Source of the DNA: Blastopirellula sp. J2-11
Lineage (GTDB): Bacteria; Planctomycetota; Planctomycetia; Pirellulales; Pirellulaceae
Reading direction: 5' to 3'
NCBI RefSeq assembly: GCF_024584705.1
Contig: NZ_CP097384.1
Span: 2,356,001-2,420,000, forward strand
Length of the DNA: 64,000 nt
Shown: positions 37,378 through 47,600 of the stretch, in pieces
Layout: each line of letters begins with the position of its first letter
How positions within the stretch are numbered: the stretch's first letter is position 1
Notes under the pieces: model-generated
What the model saw: only the letters and a program-made list of their open reading frames with translations
Databases searched by the model: none
What the model was told of the DNA's origin: nothing
Made by a program: the position numbers and the translations under genes

Positions 37378-37813
37378 GGATAAATTCCCTCGGTAGGAAA
37401 AAAAAGAGCACATTAAAGGATATTTGATGTATCGCACTGCTGCAATATAGCGGTATGAATATTTCCAAAGGCGACTGATTACGGTGCTTTTTTCGACGCA
37501 ATGTCTGGCGACGTATTGGGTTGACGAGGGAGTACCGGTATCAGCTCCTCTCCGACCAACCGCTCCAATGACCGACCTGGCAAGTTCACCGAGGCAGGAA
37601 GCAGTCGCTCGGTTTGTCGAAAGTCGTGAGGTCCGCCGGTAGAGGGGTTTTTCCGTTTTCGGCAAACGATCTGGCGAACCAAGTCGATGGTTTGTCGATA
37701 AAGAAGTTAGTCGGGCAATCAGGCGATCGTTAAAACTGGACTTTCGCTCTCCATAACCTACGCTTCTTAGGCGAACTACTCTCCCATTCGCCGTCGATAA
37801 GAACTCGCATTGG
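37378..37813. other. Divergent promoter region upstream of DUF1559 module 1
   Basis: No gene seen. It separates module 1 from the small acidic protein gene. It is AT-richer near the DUF1559 start, consistent with a promoter; no consensus boxes are claimed. Confidence 0.4.
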
Positions 37814-37852
37814 CGGGGATCTTGCGATCCCCGACTCCTTCTGACTAAGGAG
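37814..37852 (+). promoter_or_regulatory. Tandem hairpins covering the ribosome binding site
   Basis: Hairpin 1 is cggggatc-ttgc-gatccccg (37814-37833, perfect 8-bp stem). Hairpin 2 is ctcctt-ctgact-aaggag (37835-37852), whose right arm is the Shine-Dalgarno itself. In the folded state the ribosome site of the small acidic protein gene would be hidden, so translation may be regulated. This is seen in sequence only. Confidence 0.5.
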
Positions 37853-37858
37853 ATGACG

Positions 37859-38203
37859 ATGAGCATTGGGCCCACGGGAGCCGCCATCATCAGTTCGCTG
37901 GCCGCATCGCCGCTTGCGCAAAACGCGTCGAGCGAAGTCGATCAAAACCGCCAGGCGACCAACAATCAGGCTCGTAAAGCCGATTCCGACCAAAAAGCGG
38001 TCAAAGCCTCCGGTGTCGGCGACCCAGAGGAGAGCCAGGAAGCCGGAGATCGCGATGCCGACGGCCGCCGTCTCTGGGAGATCCAGGACGAAGCCGAAGA
38101 GCTGCTCGCCGAAACCGAGTACTCCGACGACGAACCGCCGAAGAATCCCAAAGGACTCGACCCATCAGGCCAAACCGGCGGCGTTCTCGATATCAGCGGC
38201 TAG
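37859..38203 (+). CDS. Small acidic hydrophilic protein, unknown
   Basis: A 114-residue protein. The ATG has aaggag six bases upstream. The sequence is hydrophilic and acidic: ASSEVDQNRQATNNQARKAD, EDSQEAGDRD-like stretches (GDPEESQEAGDRDADGRRLW), EEAEELLAETEYSDDEPP-like region, and a Gly/Pro end (LDPSGQTGGVLDISG). It has no signal peptide, membrane helix or recognised domain and is probably largely disordered. A strong ribosome site preceded by a stable hairpin supports it as a real gene. It is alone, between DUF1559 module 1 and the AIM24 gene (convergent). The function is unknown. Confidence 0.65.
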   Translation: MSIGPTGAAIISSLAASPLAQNASSEVDQNRQATNNQARKADSDQKAVKASGVGDPEESQEAGDRDADGRRLWEIQDEAEELLAETEYSDDEPPKNPKGLDPSGQTGGVLDISG

Positions 38204-38251
38204 CCGCTGGATGGCGCATTTCTTCAAAACACAGGCGCCCAACTGACGGGG

Positions 38252-39001
38252 TTACCCTTTTCCACCGGCGCGAGCCAAAATGTGGTTCGCCATTCGCGAG
38301 AACGGCAGACTTTGCATCATGACCGTGCCGTGACCGCTTAGCTTCGCCAGGTAAAGTCCTTCGCCGCCGAGCAGCATCGACTTCAGGTTGCCGGCGCGCT
38401 CAATGTCGTAGTCGATCCCTTGCGTGAACGCGACCAGGCTGCCTGCTTCGACAAGCAGAGTTTCCCCTTCCAACTGGCGCGTGATGATCGCACCACAGGC
38501 ATGCAGGAACGCGTTGCCGTCTCCGGTCAGGTGTTGCAGGATGAAACCTTCACCCCCAAAAAAGCCGGCGCCCAGACGTTTCTGAAACGCAATATCCAAC
38601 CGTGTTCCCATCGCCGCACAGAGGAACGAATCCTTTTGGCAGGTAAGCGTCCCTCCCATGTCCGACAATTCGATCGGCAAAATCTTGCCGGGATACGGCG
38701 CTCCAAACGCGACGTGGCGCTTGGTCGACGCCTCGTTGGTGAAGTGTCCCATAAACAGCGAGTTGCCGCTGACCATCCGCTTGCCGGCGCTAAACAATTT
38801 GCCCATGAGTCCTTGATCAGGATCGCTGCCGTCTCCCATCTTGGTCGAGAATGTAATCCCTTCCTGCATGTAGTTCATCGCGCCCGCTTCTGCGATGACG
38901 GTCTCGCCTGGATCGAGTTCGATCTCGACCAACTGCATATCGTCGCCGATGATGTGATAGTCAACGTCATGCGAATGTTGCTGAAGGACGGTTAGGGACA
39001 T
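38252..39001 (-). CDS. TIGR00266/AIM24-family protein
   Basis: A 249-residue protein with the AIM24/TIGR00266 double beta-helix-like fold. It has [89 protein letters not shown] and [20 protein letters not shown], all typical. It lacks a signal peptide, so it is cytoplasmic or peripheral. The family is widespread but its biochemical role is unsettled; a Saccharomyces homologue affects mitochondrial inner-membrane organisation. It is convergent with the small acidic protein gene. Confidence 0.92.
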   Translation of the reverse strand: MSLTVLQQHSHDVDYHIIGDDMQLVEIELDPGETVIAEAGAMNYMQEGITFSTKMGDGSDPDQGLMGKLFSAGKRMVSGNSLFMGHFTNEASTKRHVAFGAPYPGKILPIELSDMGGTLTCQKDSFLCAAMGTRLDIAFQKRLGAGFFGGEGFILQHLTGDGNAFLHACGAIITRQLEGETLLVEAGSLVAFTQGIDYDIERAGNLKSMLLGGEGLYLAKLSGHGTVMMQSLPFSRMANHILARAGGKG

Positions 39002-39175
39002 GATCGTGTTCTCGAGTTCGTGAAGGAAGCAAGTTTGAACGGTCTATCCGGGCGTTTCGCCTTTTCAGCGACGCGCGGAATACCCACTTCATCTACCTTG
39101 CAAAACGCCCGCTTTCAAACCAGTCGTCCGATTATTCCGCAGGTAAGGAAAGTGCGGTCGCAAGCTAGGGCCGGA

Positions 39176-39234
39176 GAGAAAAGGGGGTCAGACCCCAATT
39201 TCGCCGCGAAATTGGGGTCTGACCCCCTTTTCTC
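39176..39234. repeat. 59-nt perfect palindrome
   Basis: Two exact 29-nt reverse-complementary arms are separated by one base. They begin gagaaaagggggtcagaccc and end gggtctgacccccttttctc. It lies between the divergent AIM24 and dapF genes, so it is not an ordinary terminator of a gene end, although a T run (gttttt) follows on the plus strand. Confidence 0.95.
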
Positions 39235-39330
39235 GTTTTTGACTGTTGCGAACCCGGCGTACCCTCTGGGGGCTCTAATCGATAAAATAGGGGATGTATG
39301 TCCTCCAACTCTCCCCGCTGGAATGAGTGA

Positions 39331-40182
39331 ATGCGCTTCACCAAGATGCACGGTATCGGTAACGACTACGTCTACGTCAACTGCTTTGCCGAACAGTTGC
39401 CGGCTGCGCCAGAGACGATCGCGCCTTTGGTCTCGGATCGCCATTTTGGGATCGGCGGCGATGGGTTGATCTTGATCACGCCGTCGGAGGTTGCCGACGC
39501 GCGGATGCGGATGTTCAACGCCGACGGCAGCGAATCCGAGATGTGCGGCAACGGGCTCCGCTGCGTCGCCAAGTATGTGTTCGATCATGACATCGCGAAA
39601 AAAGAGACGTTGAAGTTAGAAACCGGCGCCGGCGTCCTGACCGTGCAGATCGAAGCCGAAAACGGCTTGGCTCGCCAGGTTCGCGTGAATATGGGCCCGC
39701 CGATCTTGGACGGCAAAAAGATTCCGACCATCTTTGACTGTGACCCCGTCGTCAACCAAAAGATCGAGATCGCCGGGCAATCGTTTGACGTAACCTGCGT
39801 TTCGATGGGAAATCCTCATTGCGTGATCTTTGTCGAAAAAGCGACCGACGAGCTGGTGTTGAAAATCGGCCCTCAGATCGAGCGTTCGACCTATTTCCCA
39901 GCTCGCGTGAATGTGGAGTTTGTCGAAGTCGTCTCGCCGACCGAAGTTCGCCAGCGCACTTGGGAGCGAGGTTCCGGCGAAACGCTAGCATGCGGCACTG
40001 GCGCCTCGGCCGTATGCGTAGCTGGCGTACTTACGGGAAGAACGGAGCGGAAAATTTTGAACCATCTGCTTGGGGGCGACCTGCAATTGGAGTGGAACGA
40101 AGCCGATCATTGCGTGTATAAGACCGGTGGAGCGACGGAGGTTTTTACCGGCGAGTGGATGTTGCCGGCGTCGCTCCCATAG
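39331..40182 (+). CDS. dapF: Diaminopimelate epimerase
   Basis: A 283-residue PLP-independent epimerase that converts LL- to meso-diaminopimelate for lysine and peptidoglycan. It begins [17 protein letters not shown]. The catalytic cysteines are Cys72 (EMCGNGLRC) and Cys221 ([13 protein letters not shown]). A substrate loop reads [11 protein letters not shown]. Length and both halves match the family. Planctomycetes were long thought to lack peptidoglycan; meso-DAP supply here fits the now-accepted view that they make it. It precedes the acyltransferase gene on the same strand with a 40-bp gap. Confidence 0.97.
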   Translation: MRFTKMHGIGNDYVYVNCFAEQLPAAPETIAPLVSDRHFGIGGDGLILITPSEVADARMRMFNADGSESEMCGNGLRCVAKYVFDHDIAKKETLKLETGAGVLTVQIEAENGLARQVRVNMGPPILDGKKIPTIFDCDPVVNQKIEIAGQSFDVTCVSMGNPHCVIFVEKATDELVLKIGPQIERSTYFPARVNVEFVEVVSPTEVRQRTWERGSGETLACGTGASAVCVAGVLTGRTERKILNHLLGGDLQLEWNEADHCVYKTGGATEVFTGEWMLPASLP

Positions 40183-40222
40183 TCGGATCCGCTTGCCGCG
40201 GATCGCGAGATAGGAAGCTCGC

Positions 40223-41056
40223 ATGGCGCTTGATAATCGTTGGCTGTTAAGACTGGGCGGCTTCGCGCTGCATGAGACGATCCGGCATTGGCTCGATACG
40301 ATCGACCTGCGCGTCGCTTATCATGATCCGCAATTGGATCCGGCTCATCCGTTGAATGATCGCCCTCGCATCTATATCTTCTGGCACGAGTACATCAGCT
40401 TTCCGCTCTATTTGCGTCCCTTTTGCAACATCGCGATGCTGCTCAGCAAACATCGTGACGCCGAGTGGCTCGCCCACACCGCGACGATGATGGGCTTTGA
40501 CACCGTCCGCGGTTCGTCCCAGCGCGGCGGCGCGACCGCGCTGTTAGAACTGCTCGAAAAATCAAAAAGCATGCACTTGGCGATCACGCCGGATGGCCCG
40601 CGTGGTCCACGTCGTCGTTTAGCGCCAGGCGCGATCTATCTAGCGTCACGACTCGGCTTGCCGCTGATCCCGATGGGTTTTGGTTTTGATCGCCCGAAGC
40701 GTGCCAAGACCTGGGACCAATTCGCGATCCCGCGCCTCTTCTCGCGCGGCCGCGGCTTGATGGGCCCCGGCATTACGATTCCGCCGAATCAAACCCGCGA
40801 CCAACTAGAGCAGCATCGCCAACGGGTCGAACGCATCCTGAACCAAATCACCACCGTCGCCGAAGATTGGGCCGAGTCAGGTTTACGTCTCGAAGGGGAA
40901 GTTCCCGCCCAACCACGCAGCGTCCCGCTGGCCGGTCATCGCGAAGCGGCGCTGCATGATCCCTTTTGGATCGCCGCCGCCGCCGGAACGATCGACCTGA
41001 GCGAAGCAAATTTGTTTCCCCCGGCACAGGTTGCCGAGATTCGCAAAGCTGCCTAA
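40223..41056 (+). CDS. DUF374 lysophospholipid acyltransferase-family protein
   Basis: A 277-residue protein of the DUF374/LPLAT-like family. The signature is IYIFWHEYISFPLYLR (His and Glu near the active site), then RDAEWLAHTATMMGFDTVRG, GSSQRGGATALLELLEKS and AITPDGPRGPRRRLAPGAIYLA. These are membrane-associated acyltransferases or Kdo/lipid A-related enzymes. The acceptor is unknown. It lies 40 bp downstream of dapF on the same strand. A role in lipid A or other outer-membrane lipid would fit the kdsA gene elsewhere in the window. Confidence 0.85.
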   Translation: MALDNRWLLRLGGFALHETIRHWLDTIDLRVAYHDPQLDPAHPLNDRPRIYIFWHEYISFPLYLRPFCNIAMLLSKHRDAEWLAHTATMMGFDTVRGSSQRGGATALLELLEKSKSMHLAITPDGPRGPRRRLAPGAIYLASRLGLPLIPMGFGFDRPKRAKTWDQFAIPRLFSRGRGLMGPGITIPPNQTRDQLEQHRQRVERILNQITTVAEDWAESGLRLEGEVPAQPRSVPLAGHREAALHDPFWIAAAAGTIDLSEANLFPPAQVAEIRKAA

Positions 41057-41730
41057 ATCGCGCAGGCAGGACCGGACTGGACCGGACCGCATCATTTTTT
41101 TCTGGGCGAGCGTGTGGACCGGACCGCTCCGTTTTTTTTGTAGTCCGACGTGCATGTGGGAAATACGGCCTCTATTTCCAATAAAGACCACTTTACGGGT
41201 GTTTGTGTCAAATGCGACATGCGGGGTTCGAACTTCGTGATCAGTTTCACAATGTGGACTGGACCGCAACGTTTTTTTTCTGAGCGGAACATGGGACAGG
41301 ACCGTTCGTCCGGAATGCCTAATGACGAAGGACCCATGTCTATTGAGGGAGACTTCCAGCATCGATCTTCATTCAGACTCTCCCAGACCTGAACGCATGG
41401 GGTGAAAATGTGAAAACTGCTTGACGAGGAAGACAGTCGCTACGGCTGAACCAGTTGGATTGGACTGCGATTTTGCGGTGCGTTTATCTGCGCAGTTGAG
41501 GAGCCAGAGCTGGAGGGTTGAACCGCCGCGGGACGATCTCAGCAGCACTCCATAATCAACCACGAATCCGTGCGTTCTATCAAGCGACAATCTTCGCCGG
41601 GGGGGATCCGACTCATCTCGTGGCCAATTTTGTGCCGAGTTTCGTCAGACCCAAACCAGACCCACTATGCTGGAGAGAGAATCCAGCAAATCGCGGCAGA
41701 GAGAGGCCGCCCCGCCGAGGAAAAGTATTG
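41057..41730. repeat. Intergenic region with degenerate direct repeats
   Basis: Three copies of a unit tggaccggaccgc-N4-5-T7/8 (near 41076-41101, 41115-41139 and 41254-41279, the last with one change) and a fourth partial copy (gggacaggaccg, 41292-41303) are present. The bases between are unrelated. No gene or RNA family is recognised. Confidence 0.65.
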
Positions 41731-42345
41731 ATGAGCGACTACTACTATTACGAACCGCAGCAGGGGCATGGCTTGCCGCACAATCCGATGAACGCGATCA
41801 TCGCGCCACGGCCGATCGGTTGGATCTCCAGCATCGATAGGCAAGGAAAAGTGAACCTGGCGCCGTACAGTTTCTTCAACGCGTTCTGCTACGACCCGCC
41901 GATCATCGGCTTCTCCAGCGGCGGCCCGAAGGACAGCCAGCGGAACATCGCAGAGACCGGCGAATTCGTCTTTAACCTGGTCACCAAAAAGCACGCCGCG
42001 GCGATGAACCAAACGTCGTTCCCGTTCGAGCATGGGATCAACGAGTTCGAGCAGACCGGCCTCACCATGTCACCGTCGCGGCTCGTCCAACCGCCGCGCG
42101 TCGCCGACACGCCGGTCGCGTTCGAGTGCAAACTGCTGCAGATGTTGCCGCTGAAAGATCTGGAAGGAAACCCAACGCCCAACACGGTGATCTTTGGCCA
42201 AGTCGTCGCCGTTCATATTGACAAAGCATTCTTGAAAGAGGGCCTGTTCGACATCACCGCGGCCGGCACGGTGGGACGCTGCGGTTATCTGGCCGATTAT
42301 GTGGAGGTGAAGGAACTGTTTCAGATGGAGCGGCCAGGGGAATGA
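41731..42345 (+). CDS. Flavin reductase-like FMN-binding protein
   Basis: A 204-residue protein. The ATG is chosen because the family body begins directly after it: NPMNAIIAPRPIGWISSIDR, VNLAPYSFFNAFCYDPPIIG and TGEFVFNLVTKKHAAAMNQT. These residues form the split beta-barrel that binds FMN. It continues with VAFECKLLQMLPLKD and NTVIFGQVVAVHID. Such proteins reduce flavin with NAD(P)H or act as flavoprotein oxygenase partners; the partner is unknown. The gene is isolated, with a repeat-rich region upstream. Confidence 0.9.
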   Translation: MSDYYYYEPQQGHGLPHNPMNAIIAPRPIGWISSIDRQGKVNLAPYSFFNAFCYDPPIIGFSSGGPKDSQRNIAETGEFVFNLVTKKHAAAMNQTSFPFEHGINEFEQTGLTMSPSRLVQPPRVADTPVAFECKLLQMLPLKDLEGNPTPNTVIFGQVVAVHIDKAFLKEGLFDITAAGTVGRCGYLADYVEVKELFQMERPGE

Positions 42346-42567
42346 TTGATGGCATCGCGCTGTCAACCGCGCGGCTGCGTCTGCAGGCGAAGATTGGGTT
42401 GGCTGGCGGCGCCGTCGTGATCACTGATGTGTTATTTTTTACGGAGGTCAGCAGGTACAGGATTCGCTGAATCAATGCGGAATGACCTACGCGATCACGT
42501 AGGTTCTCCTTGACTTCGCACCGGTGCGAAATGAGGCCTCGAAGTTCGCTTCCATTGAGTAATCACT

Positions 42568-43731
42568 ATGAAATTGTTCCCGTGGCTCCCCGTTTTCCTC
42601 GTGCAACTTCTGCCGATCACTGCCTGGGCAGGGTTGCCCGCAGCAAGCTTCGAGGAAGTGCAAATGCGGAGCGAACTCGGCGCCAAGATCGAGTCGGAAG
42701 TTCAGGAGGCCCTTCAAGCGGACAAGATGCCCGGCTGCGTCGTGGCGATCGCCCGGCAGGGGAAGGTCGTCTATCTCCAAGCGTTTGGCAATCGGCGGAT
42801 TGAGCCTTCCGTCGAACCGATGAAGGTGGATACGGTGTTCGACATGGCTTCGCTCACCAAACCGATCGTCACGGCCACCAGCATCATGCAACTTGTGGAA
42901 GCGGGGAAGGTCGACCTGGATGCGCCGGTGGTGCAGTATCTTCCCGAATTCCGTGGAGAAGGAAAGGAGACGATCACCGTACGGCAACTGATGATCCACG
43001 TCAGCGGTCTGACTCCGGACAATGCGCTGCGCGACTACGATCACGGCTGGTCGGAGGCCTACGCGAAGATCTGCAATTTGTCGCTCCTTTCAGAGCCGGG
43101 CAAGCAGTTTCGCTATTCGGATGTCGGTTTTCTGCTGCTGGGAGAAATCGTGAAGCGAGCATCCGCGCAGCCGTTGGACGAATATGCGCGGCAGCATATT
43201 TTCCAACCGTTGGGGATGAACGAAACCGGCTTCAATCCTTCTGCGGCACTGCAAGATCGAGCCGTCACTACTACCCAGGTTGAAGACGTGTGGCTCCAGG
43301 GCATCGTCCACGATCCGCGTGCTCGCCGCTGTGGTGGAGTGGCCGGTCATGCCGGGCTATTCAGTACGGCCGAGGATCTTCTGGTCTACGCCCAGGCGAT
43401 GCTTGACGCCCGGTCTGAGGTCGGCGCCCTTTTGCAGCCCCATACCCTGGCCACGATGACCAAGGCTTACGATGCGGCCGGCAATGTCCGCGGGCTGGGC
43501 TGGGATAAGCGAAGCGCCTATTCCCGGAATCGTGGAAAAACGATGAGTGACGCCGCCTACGGTCACGGCGGGTTCACCGGGACTTCGCTCTGGATCGATC
43601 CCCAGCTTGACTTGGTGGTCCTCTTCCTGTCGAACCGCGTCCATCCCAACGGGAAAGGATCTGTCAACGATTTGGCGGGAACGATCGGTACGCTGGCGGC
43701 CGACGCGTGTCTTGCTGATCCAGCGCCGTGA
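42568..43731 (+). CDS. Exported serine hydrolase (class C beta-lactamase/PBP-like)
   Basis: A 387-residue protein with signal peptide MKLFPWLPVFLVQLLPITAW-AG. Active-site motifs: Ser95-x-x-Lys98 in FDMASLTKPI, Tyr183-Ser-Asp in RYSDVGFLLLGEIV, and a later AYGHGGFTGTSLWIDP as the third (HGG-type) motif. Relatives include esterases EstB, D-aminopeptidases and peptidoglycan hydrolases; the substrate is unknown. It lies 220 bp downstream of the flavin reductase gene and is followed by a long gap. Confidence 0.9.
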   Translation: MKLFPWLPVFLVQLLPITAWAGLPAASFEEVQMRSELGAKIESEVQEALQADKMPGCVVAIARQGKVVYLQAFGNRRIEPSVEPMKVDTVFDMASLTKPIVTATSIMQLVEAGKVDLDAPVVQYLPEFRGEGKETITVRQLMIHVSGLTPDNALRDYDHGWSEAYAKICNLSLLSEPGKQFRYSDVGFLLLGEIVKRASAQPLDEYARQHIFQPLGMNETGFNPSAALQDRAVTTTQVEDVWLQGIVHDPRARRCGGVAGHAGLFSTAEDLLVYAQAMLDARSEVGALLQPHTLATMTKAYDAAGNVRGLGWDKRSAYSRNRGKTMSDAAYGHGGFTGTSLWIDPQLDLVVLFLSNRVHPNGKGSVNDLAGTIGTLAADACLADPAP

Positions 43732-44117
43732 TTGAAAAACAGTTATTTGATCTGCCTTGGGCTGTAGTCCTCGAAGCGCTAAGTGCCTGGGCTCCGAATC
43801 GCGGGGTAGACTTGAGGAATTACACCCTCAAGTGCGCTGATCGCAGTCGAGCTGGTATAATATTTTTTCGGAAAAAGCGATAACTGCCCGGTAAATGGGA
43901 GAGCCAGTTAAGAGTCTGTGAACTTCTTGACCTTAGGGAAGCGTTACAAGTTAATTAGGTAAGTCACTTCGCGTTGTCGAAAACCGGATCCTCGGGGACT
44001 GCCTTTCCCAAAAAAAGGGGGGCGTCTGAGCCGTTACGTTTTGACGTTTTTTATGATTGGCGTTTTGCCGAAAAAAGGGGGGAGTAGAGATCCCTGCCTT
44101 TGTCTTCAATCAAGTCC
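43732..44117. promoter_or_regulatory. Upstream region of the ECF sigma gene with direct repeats
   Basis: Two units, aaaaaaggggggcg (44011) and aaaaaaggggggag (44071), lie exactly 60 bp apart, the second 37 bp before the ATG. A hairpin acttgagg/cctcaagt is at 43810-43833. The repeats could bind a regulator or be part of a sigma-dependent promoter; this is inference. Confidence 0.45.
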
Positions 44118-44699
44118 ATGAGCGAATCCCAATCCATCTTGACGGACGAGCGCCTCGCGATGTTGCTGGAAACAGCGTCGACGGATGCGAATGTTACCGA
44201 TGAGATGATCGCGTTGATTTATGGCCGGCTGCGAAAATTGGCCCATGGTTTGTTGTCGCGAGAATCCCCTGGCCAGTCATTACAGACTACCGATCTGGTT
44301 CACGAATTCTATCTTCGCTTCGCCGATGACCAGACGAAGTGGGAAAATCGGGGGCATCTTTTTGGTTCTGCGGCACGGTCGATGCGTCAGATCCTTGTCA
44401 ATCGAGCGACCCGTCGGAAGCGGCTCAAACGTGGAGGGGGCCAGAGAAACCTGGACATCGATTTAGAAACGCTGGCAATAAGTCACCCCGATGATTTGCT
44501 TGTGGATTTAGACCTTGCGCTCCAACGCCTTGCCGAGGCGGCTCCGCGGAAGGCCGAGATGGTCGACTTGCGTTGGTTCGGCGGGTTGAGCATTGAAGAA
44601 ATCGCGGTGGCGCTTTCCTTATCCACAGCGACAGTCAAGCGCGATCTTCGATTCGCGCGGAGTTGGCTCTATCGGGAAATCTGTGATGCCAGCAAGTGA
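44118..44699 (+). CDS. ECF-type RNA polymerase sigma factor (planctomycete ECF family)
   Basis: A 193-residue protein. Region 2 has LIYGRLRKLAHGLLSRES, with LQTTDLVHEFYLRFAD and the conserved RGHLFGSAARSMRQILVNRA segment. Region 4 has the DNA-reading helix LSIEEIAVALSLSTATVKRD. It matches the sigma type (TIGR02999-like) that is abundant in Planctomycetota. The ATG lacks a clear ribosome site; an upstream in-frame TTG is the alternative. Its end overlaps the kinase gene start by 14 bp, so the two form one unit and the kinase probably controls this factor. Confidence 0.92.
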   Translation: MSESQSILTDERLAMLLETASTDANVTDEMIALIYGRLRKLAHGLLSRESPGQSLQTTDLVHEFYLRFADDQTKWENRGHLFGSAARSMRQILVNRATRRKRLKRGGGQRNLDIDLETLAISHPDDLLVDLDLALQRLAEAAPRKAEMVDLRWFGGLSIEEIAVALSLSTATVKRDLRFARSWLYREICDASK

Positions 44700-47600
44700 T
44701 TCGCAACAGCTTGATTTTGTCCAGCAAATTTTCGACCAGGTGATTGATCTCCAGGGGAACGAGCGTCAGCAGCGTCTCGATGAACTTTGTCGCAATGATT
44801 CGGCGCTTCGCCAAACGATTACAGAGCTTTTAGCGGCTGAAGATGTCTCGGAGCATCTGTTCGACAGTTCCATCTTTTCCAGAAGCAAGCCTACCTCGAT
44901 CAGCGAGATTGAGATTGCTGGGTACAAACTGCTAGAGGAGATCAGTTGCGGTGGACAGGGGGTCGTTTATCGGGCTTTGCAACTGGGAACGCGGCGCGAA
45001 GTTGCGATTAAATTTTTGCTACCGCGTGAATCTTGGGATATCTCCGCAGCACGTTTGCGATTTCAACGGGAAGTCGACATTGTCTGCAGCTTGAATCATC
45101 CAGGAATTGTGCCGGTGTTTGACAGCGGCGTAGCCGATGGTCGGCATTACTACGTGATGGACTATGTGCGTGGACAGCATCTCGACCGCCATGTTCAAAC
45201 TGAAAAACTAACCGTGCCCGAGATTCTTGGCTTGATGGCTCGAGTTTGCGAAACGGTCGGCCATGCGCACCAACGCGGGGTGATTCATCGTGACTTAAAG
45301 CCCGGAAATATCTTGGTAGACGAAACGGGGCGACCGCGGATTTTGGATTTTGGGCTCTCGCGCGTCACCAACGTTGGCCCGGTGGCCGACAGTTCGGCAC
45401 GGTTGTCTTTGGCGGGGCAATTGCTAGGAACGCTCGGGTACATGGGGCCGGAGCATATTTGCGGACAACCGGAAGAGGTGGATATCCGCAGTGACGTATT
45501 CGCCTTGGGCGTGATTCTCTACGAATTGCTGGCGGAAGAATTGCCGTTTGATCTATCGGGGACCTTTGTCGAGAATCTGACGACGATCAAGAACTGCGTC
45601 GCCCGCCCGTTAAAGCGGCGCGGTCGTTCGATCAATCGTGAAGTGGAAACGATTACGTTGAAGGCGCTGAGCTCCGAGAAAAGCCGCCGATATCAAAACG
45701 GCTCGGCGATGGCGACAGATATTCAACGCTACCTGGACGGAAAAGCGATCGAGGCGCGGCGCGATAGCACGATTTACGTGTTGCAGAAAACGCTTCAGAT
45801 GCATTGGCCGGCCTCGCTTACGGCGCTGGCGGTCTTGCTGTGTCTGGTCTGCGGTTTGTTGATTTATCGGACGCAAAACGAACGTTTGCTGCGTCTACAA
45901 GAGGCGAACGAGCAGTATCTTTATGACGTTGAGATGGAGCTTGCAGGGCTTGCCGGCATGGGGCCTGGCGGAACGAGACAGATCGAGAAAATCAGGTCGG
46001 AATGGAGCGACAGCGAAAAGTCGCCGGATCGCCGGCGCTGGGAATGGTACTACTTAAATTCAGATGAGATTGAATCGCTGCAAGTCCGTTCTGGCCATCG
46101 AAAACAGGTTTGGGCGCTGGCGGTGCAATCGGGCGGCGAACGGCTTGCTTCGGGCGGAATGGATGGCGTCATTCGACTGTGGAGCATCGGTGACGACGGA
46201 CGCTTAGCGGACCTGTCGACGCAATTCGAGCATCCAGGAGGAGTCACCACCCTGCAGTTTCATCCCCAAGGAAATCTGCTCGCTTCCGCCGGAAAAAACA
46301 ACGCTGTTCAGATCTTCGACTTGGAAGCGAACAGGATTGTCAGTCGATTGGATCACCCTCAAGTGGTCACCGGCCTAGCGTGGAGTCCGGATGGACGCCG
46401 CCTGGTGACGGTTTGCGAAGACGGAGTTGCAAGACTCTGGAGGCTGGGAACGGCTACGGAATCCGTGACGCTCGTCAACATGGATCGTCCTCTTAAAGAT
46501 GTGCAATGGTGCGGTGATGGACGACGCGTTGCGGTCGCCTCCTCCGACGGACTCGTGGAGATCTGGGATGTCAACGAGCAACGCCGAGAGGTCCGTATTC
46601 AAGCGCATGTCGCCACCTTGGTCTCGGTCAACTGGAATCCTGACGGAACGCTAGTAGCGACAACGAGCGATGATGCGACGACGAGAATATGGAATGCGGA
46701 AAGCGGAGACCTGTTCGCTGTTTTGGCGGATCACTCGCTCGGCGTGACCGACGCGGTTTGGAGTGGAGACGGCAAACGGCTCGCGACCTGCAGTCGAGAT
46801 GCGACTATCTGCGTCTACCGCTTAGAGAAAAAGCGATTGCTGCTGGAAACAATCTTGCGCGGTCATACCGATGAAGTTCTTTCCTTGGAATGGGGAGGTG
46901 ATGGTAAGCGTCTTTTTTCGGCAGGTTGGGATCAATCCATTCGCACTTGGAATCTGGATGCTCGCGAAGAACGATCCTGGTCTCAAATGTTGGACGAATC
47001 GATCCTTATCATTCGCTGGGATCATTCTGGCAAGCGGTTTTTGACAATTGGCGAATACTCCACTTTGCTGCTCTGGACGCTTGATCAACCTGATCATCCG
47101 CTGCCGGTTCTACATAACTTATCGCAAGTTAACGGGGCATGTTGGAGCCCTGATAATCAGCTGGTCGCAATTTGCGGTATTCGTGATGGTCGCGGAGCCG
47201 TGGAGATCCGGAATCTGTCCGACGCTGAATTAGTGGCCGAGTTTCGAACCGCCGAACAGGAGGTCATCGATATCGCCTGGCGGCCGACCGGAGGTCAGAT
47301 TGCGGCGTGCGGTCCGCATGGGATGATCAAGGTGTGGAGCACCGACACATGGCGCCAGACCTACCAAAACGCTTCGTCACCCGACGGCCCCGAAATTCGA
47401 ATGGTCGACTGGAATTCGGCCGGGACGAGGCTCGCGACAGCCGGACCTTATGGATTTGAAGTGCGTAATGCGGGCTCCTTTGACGTGTTGTGGCAGAAAT
47501 CGCTGGACGCTGGCCTGGCCATCAACGGCCTAAAGTTCAGTCCCGACGGTAACTGCCTGGCTACGGTGCGAAGTGATGCGGAAGGGACGCTTTGGGATAG

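Noticed and set aside
41221-41245. tRNA T-arm-like string ggggttcgaac
   Set aside because: No acceptor, D or anticodon arms are found around it. Coincidental.
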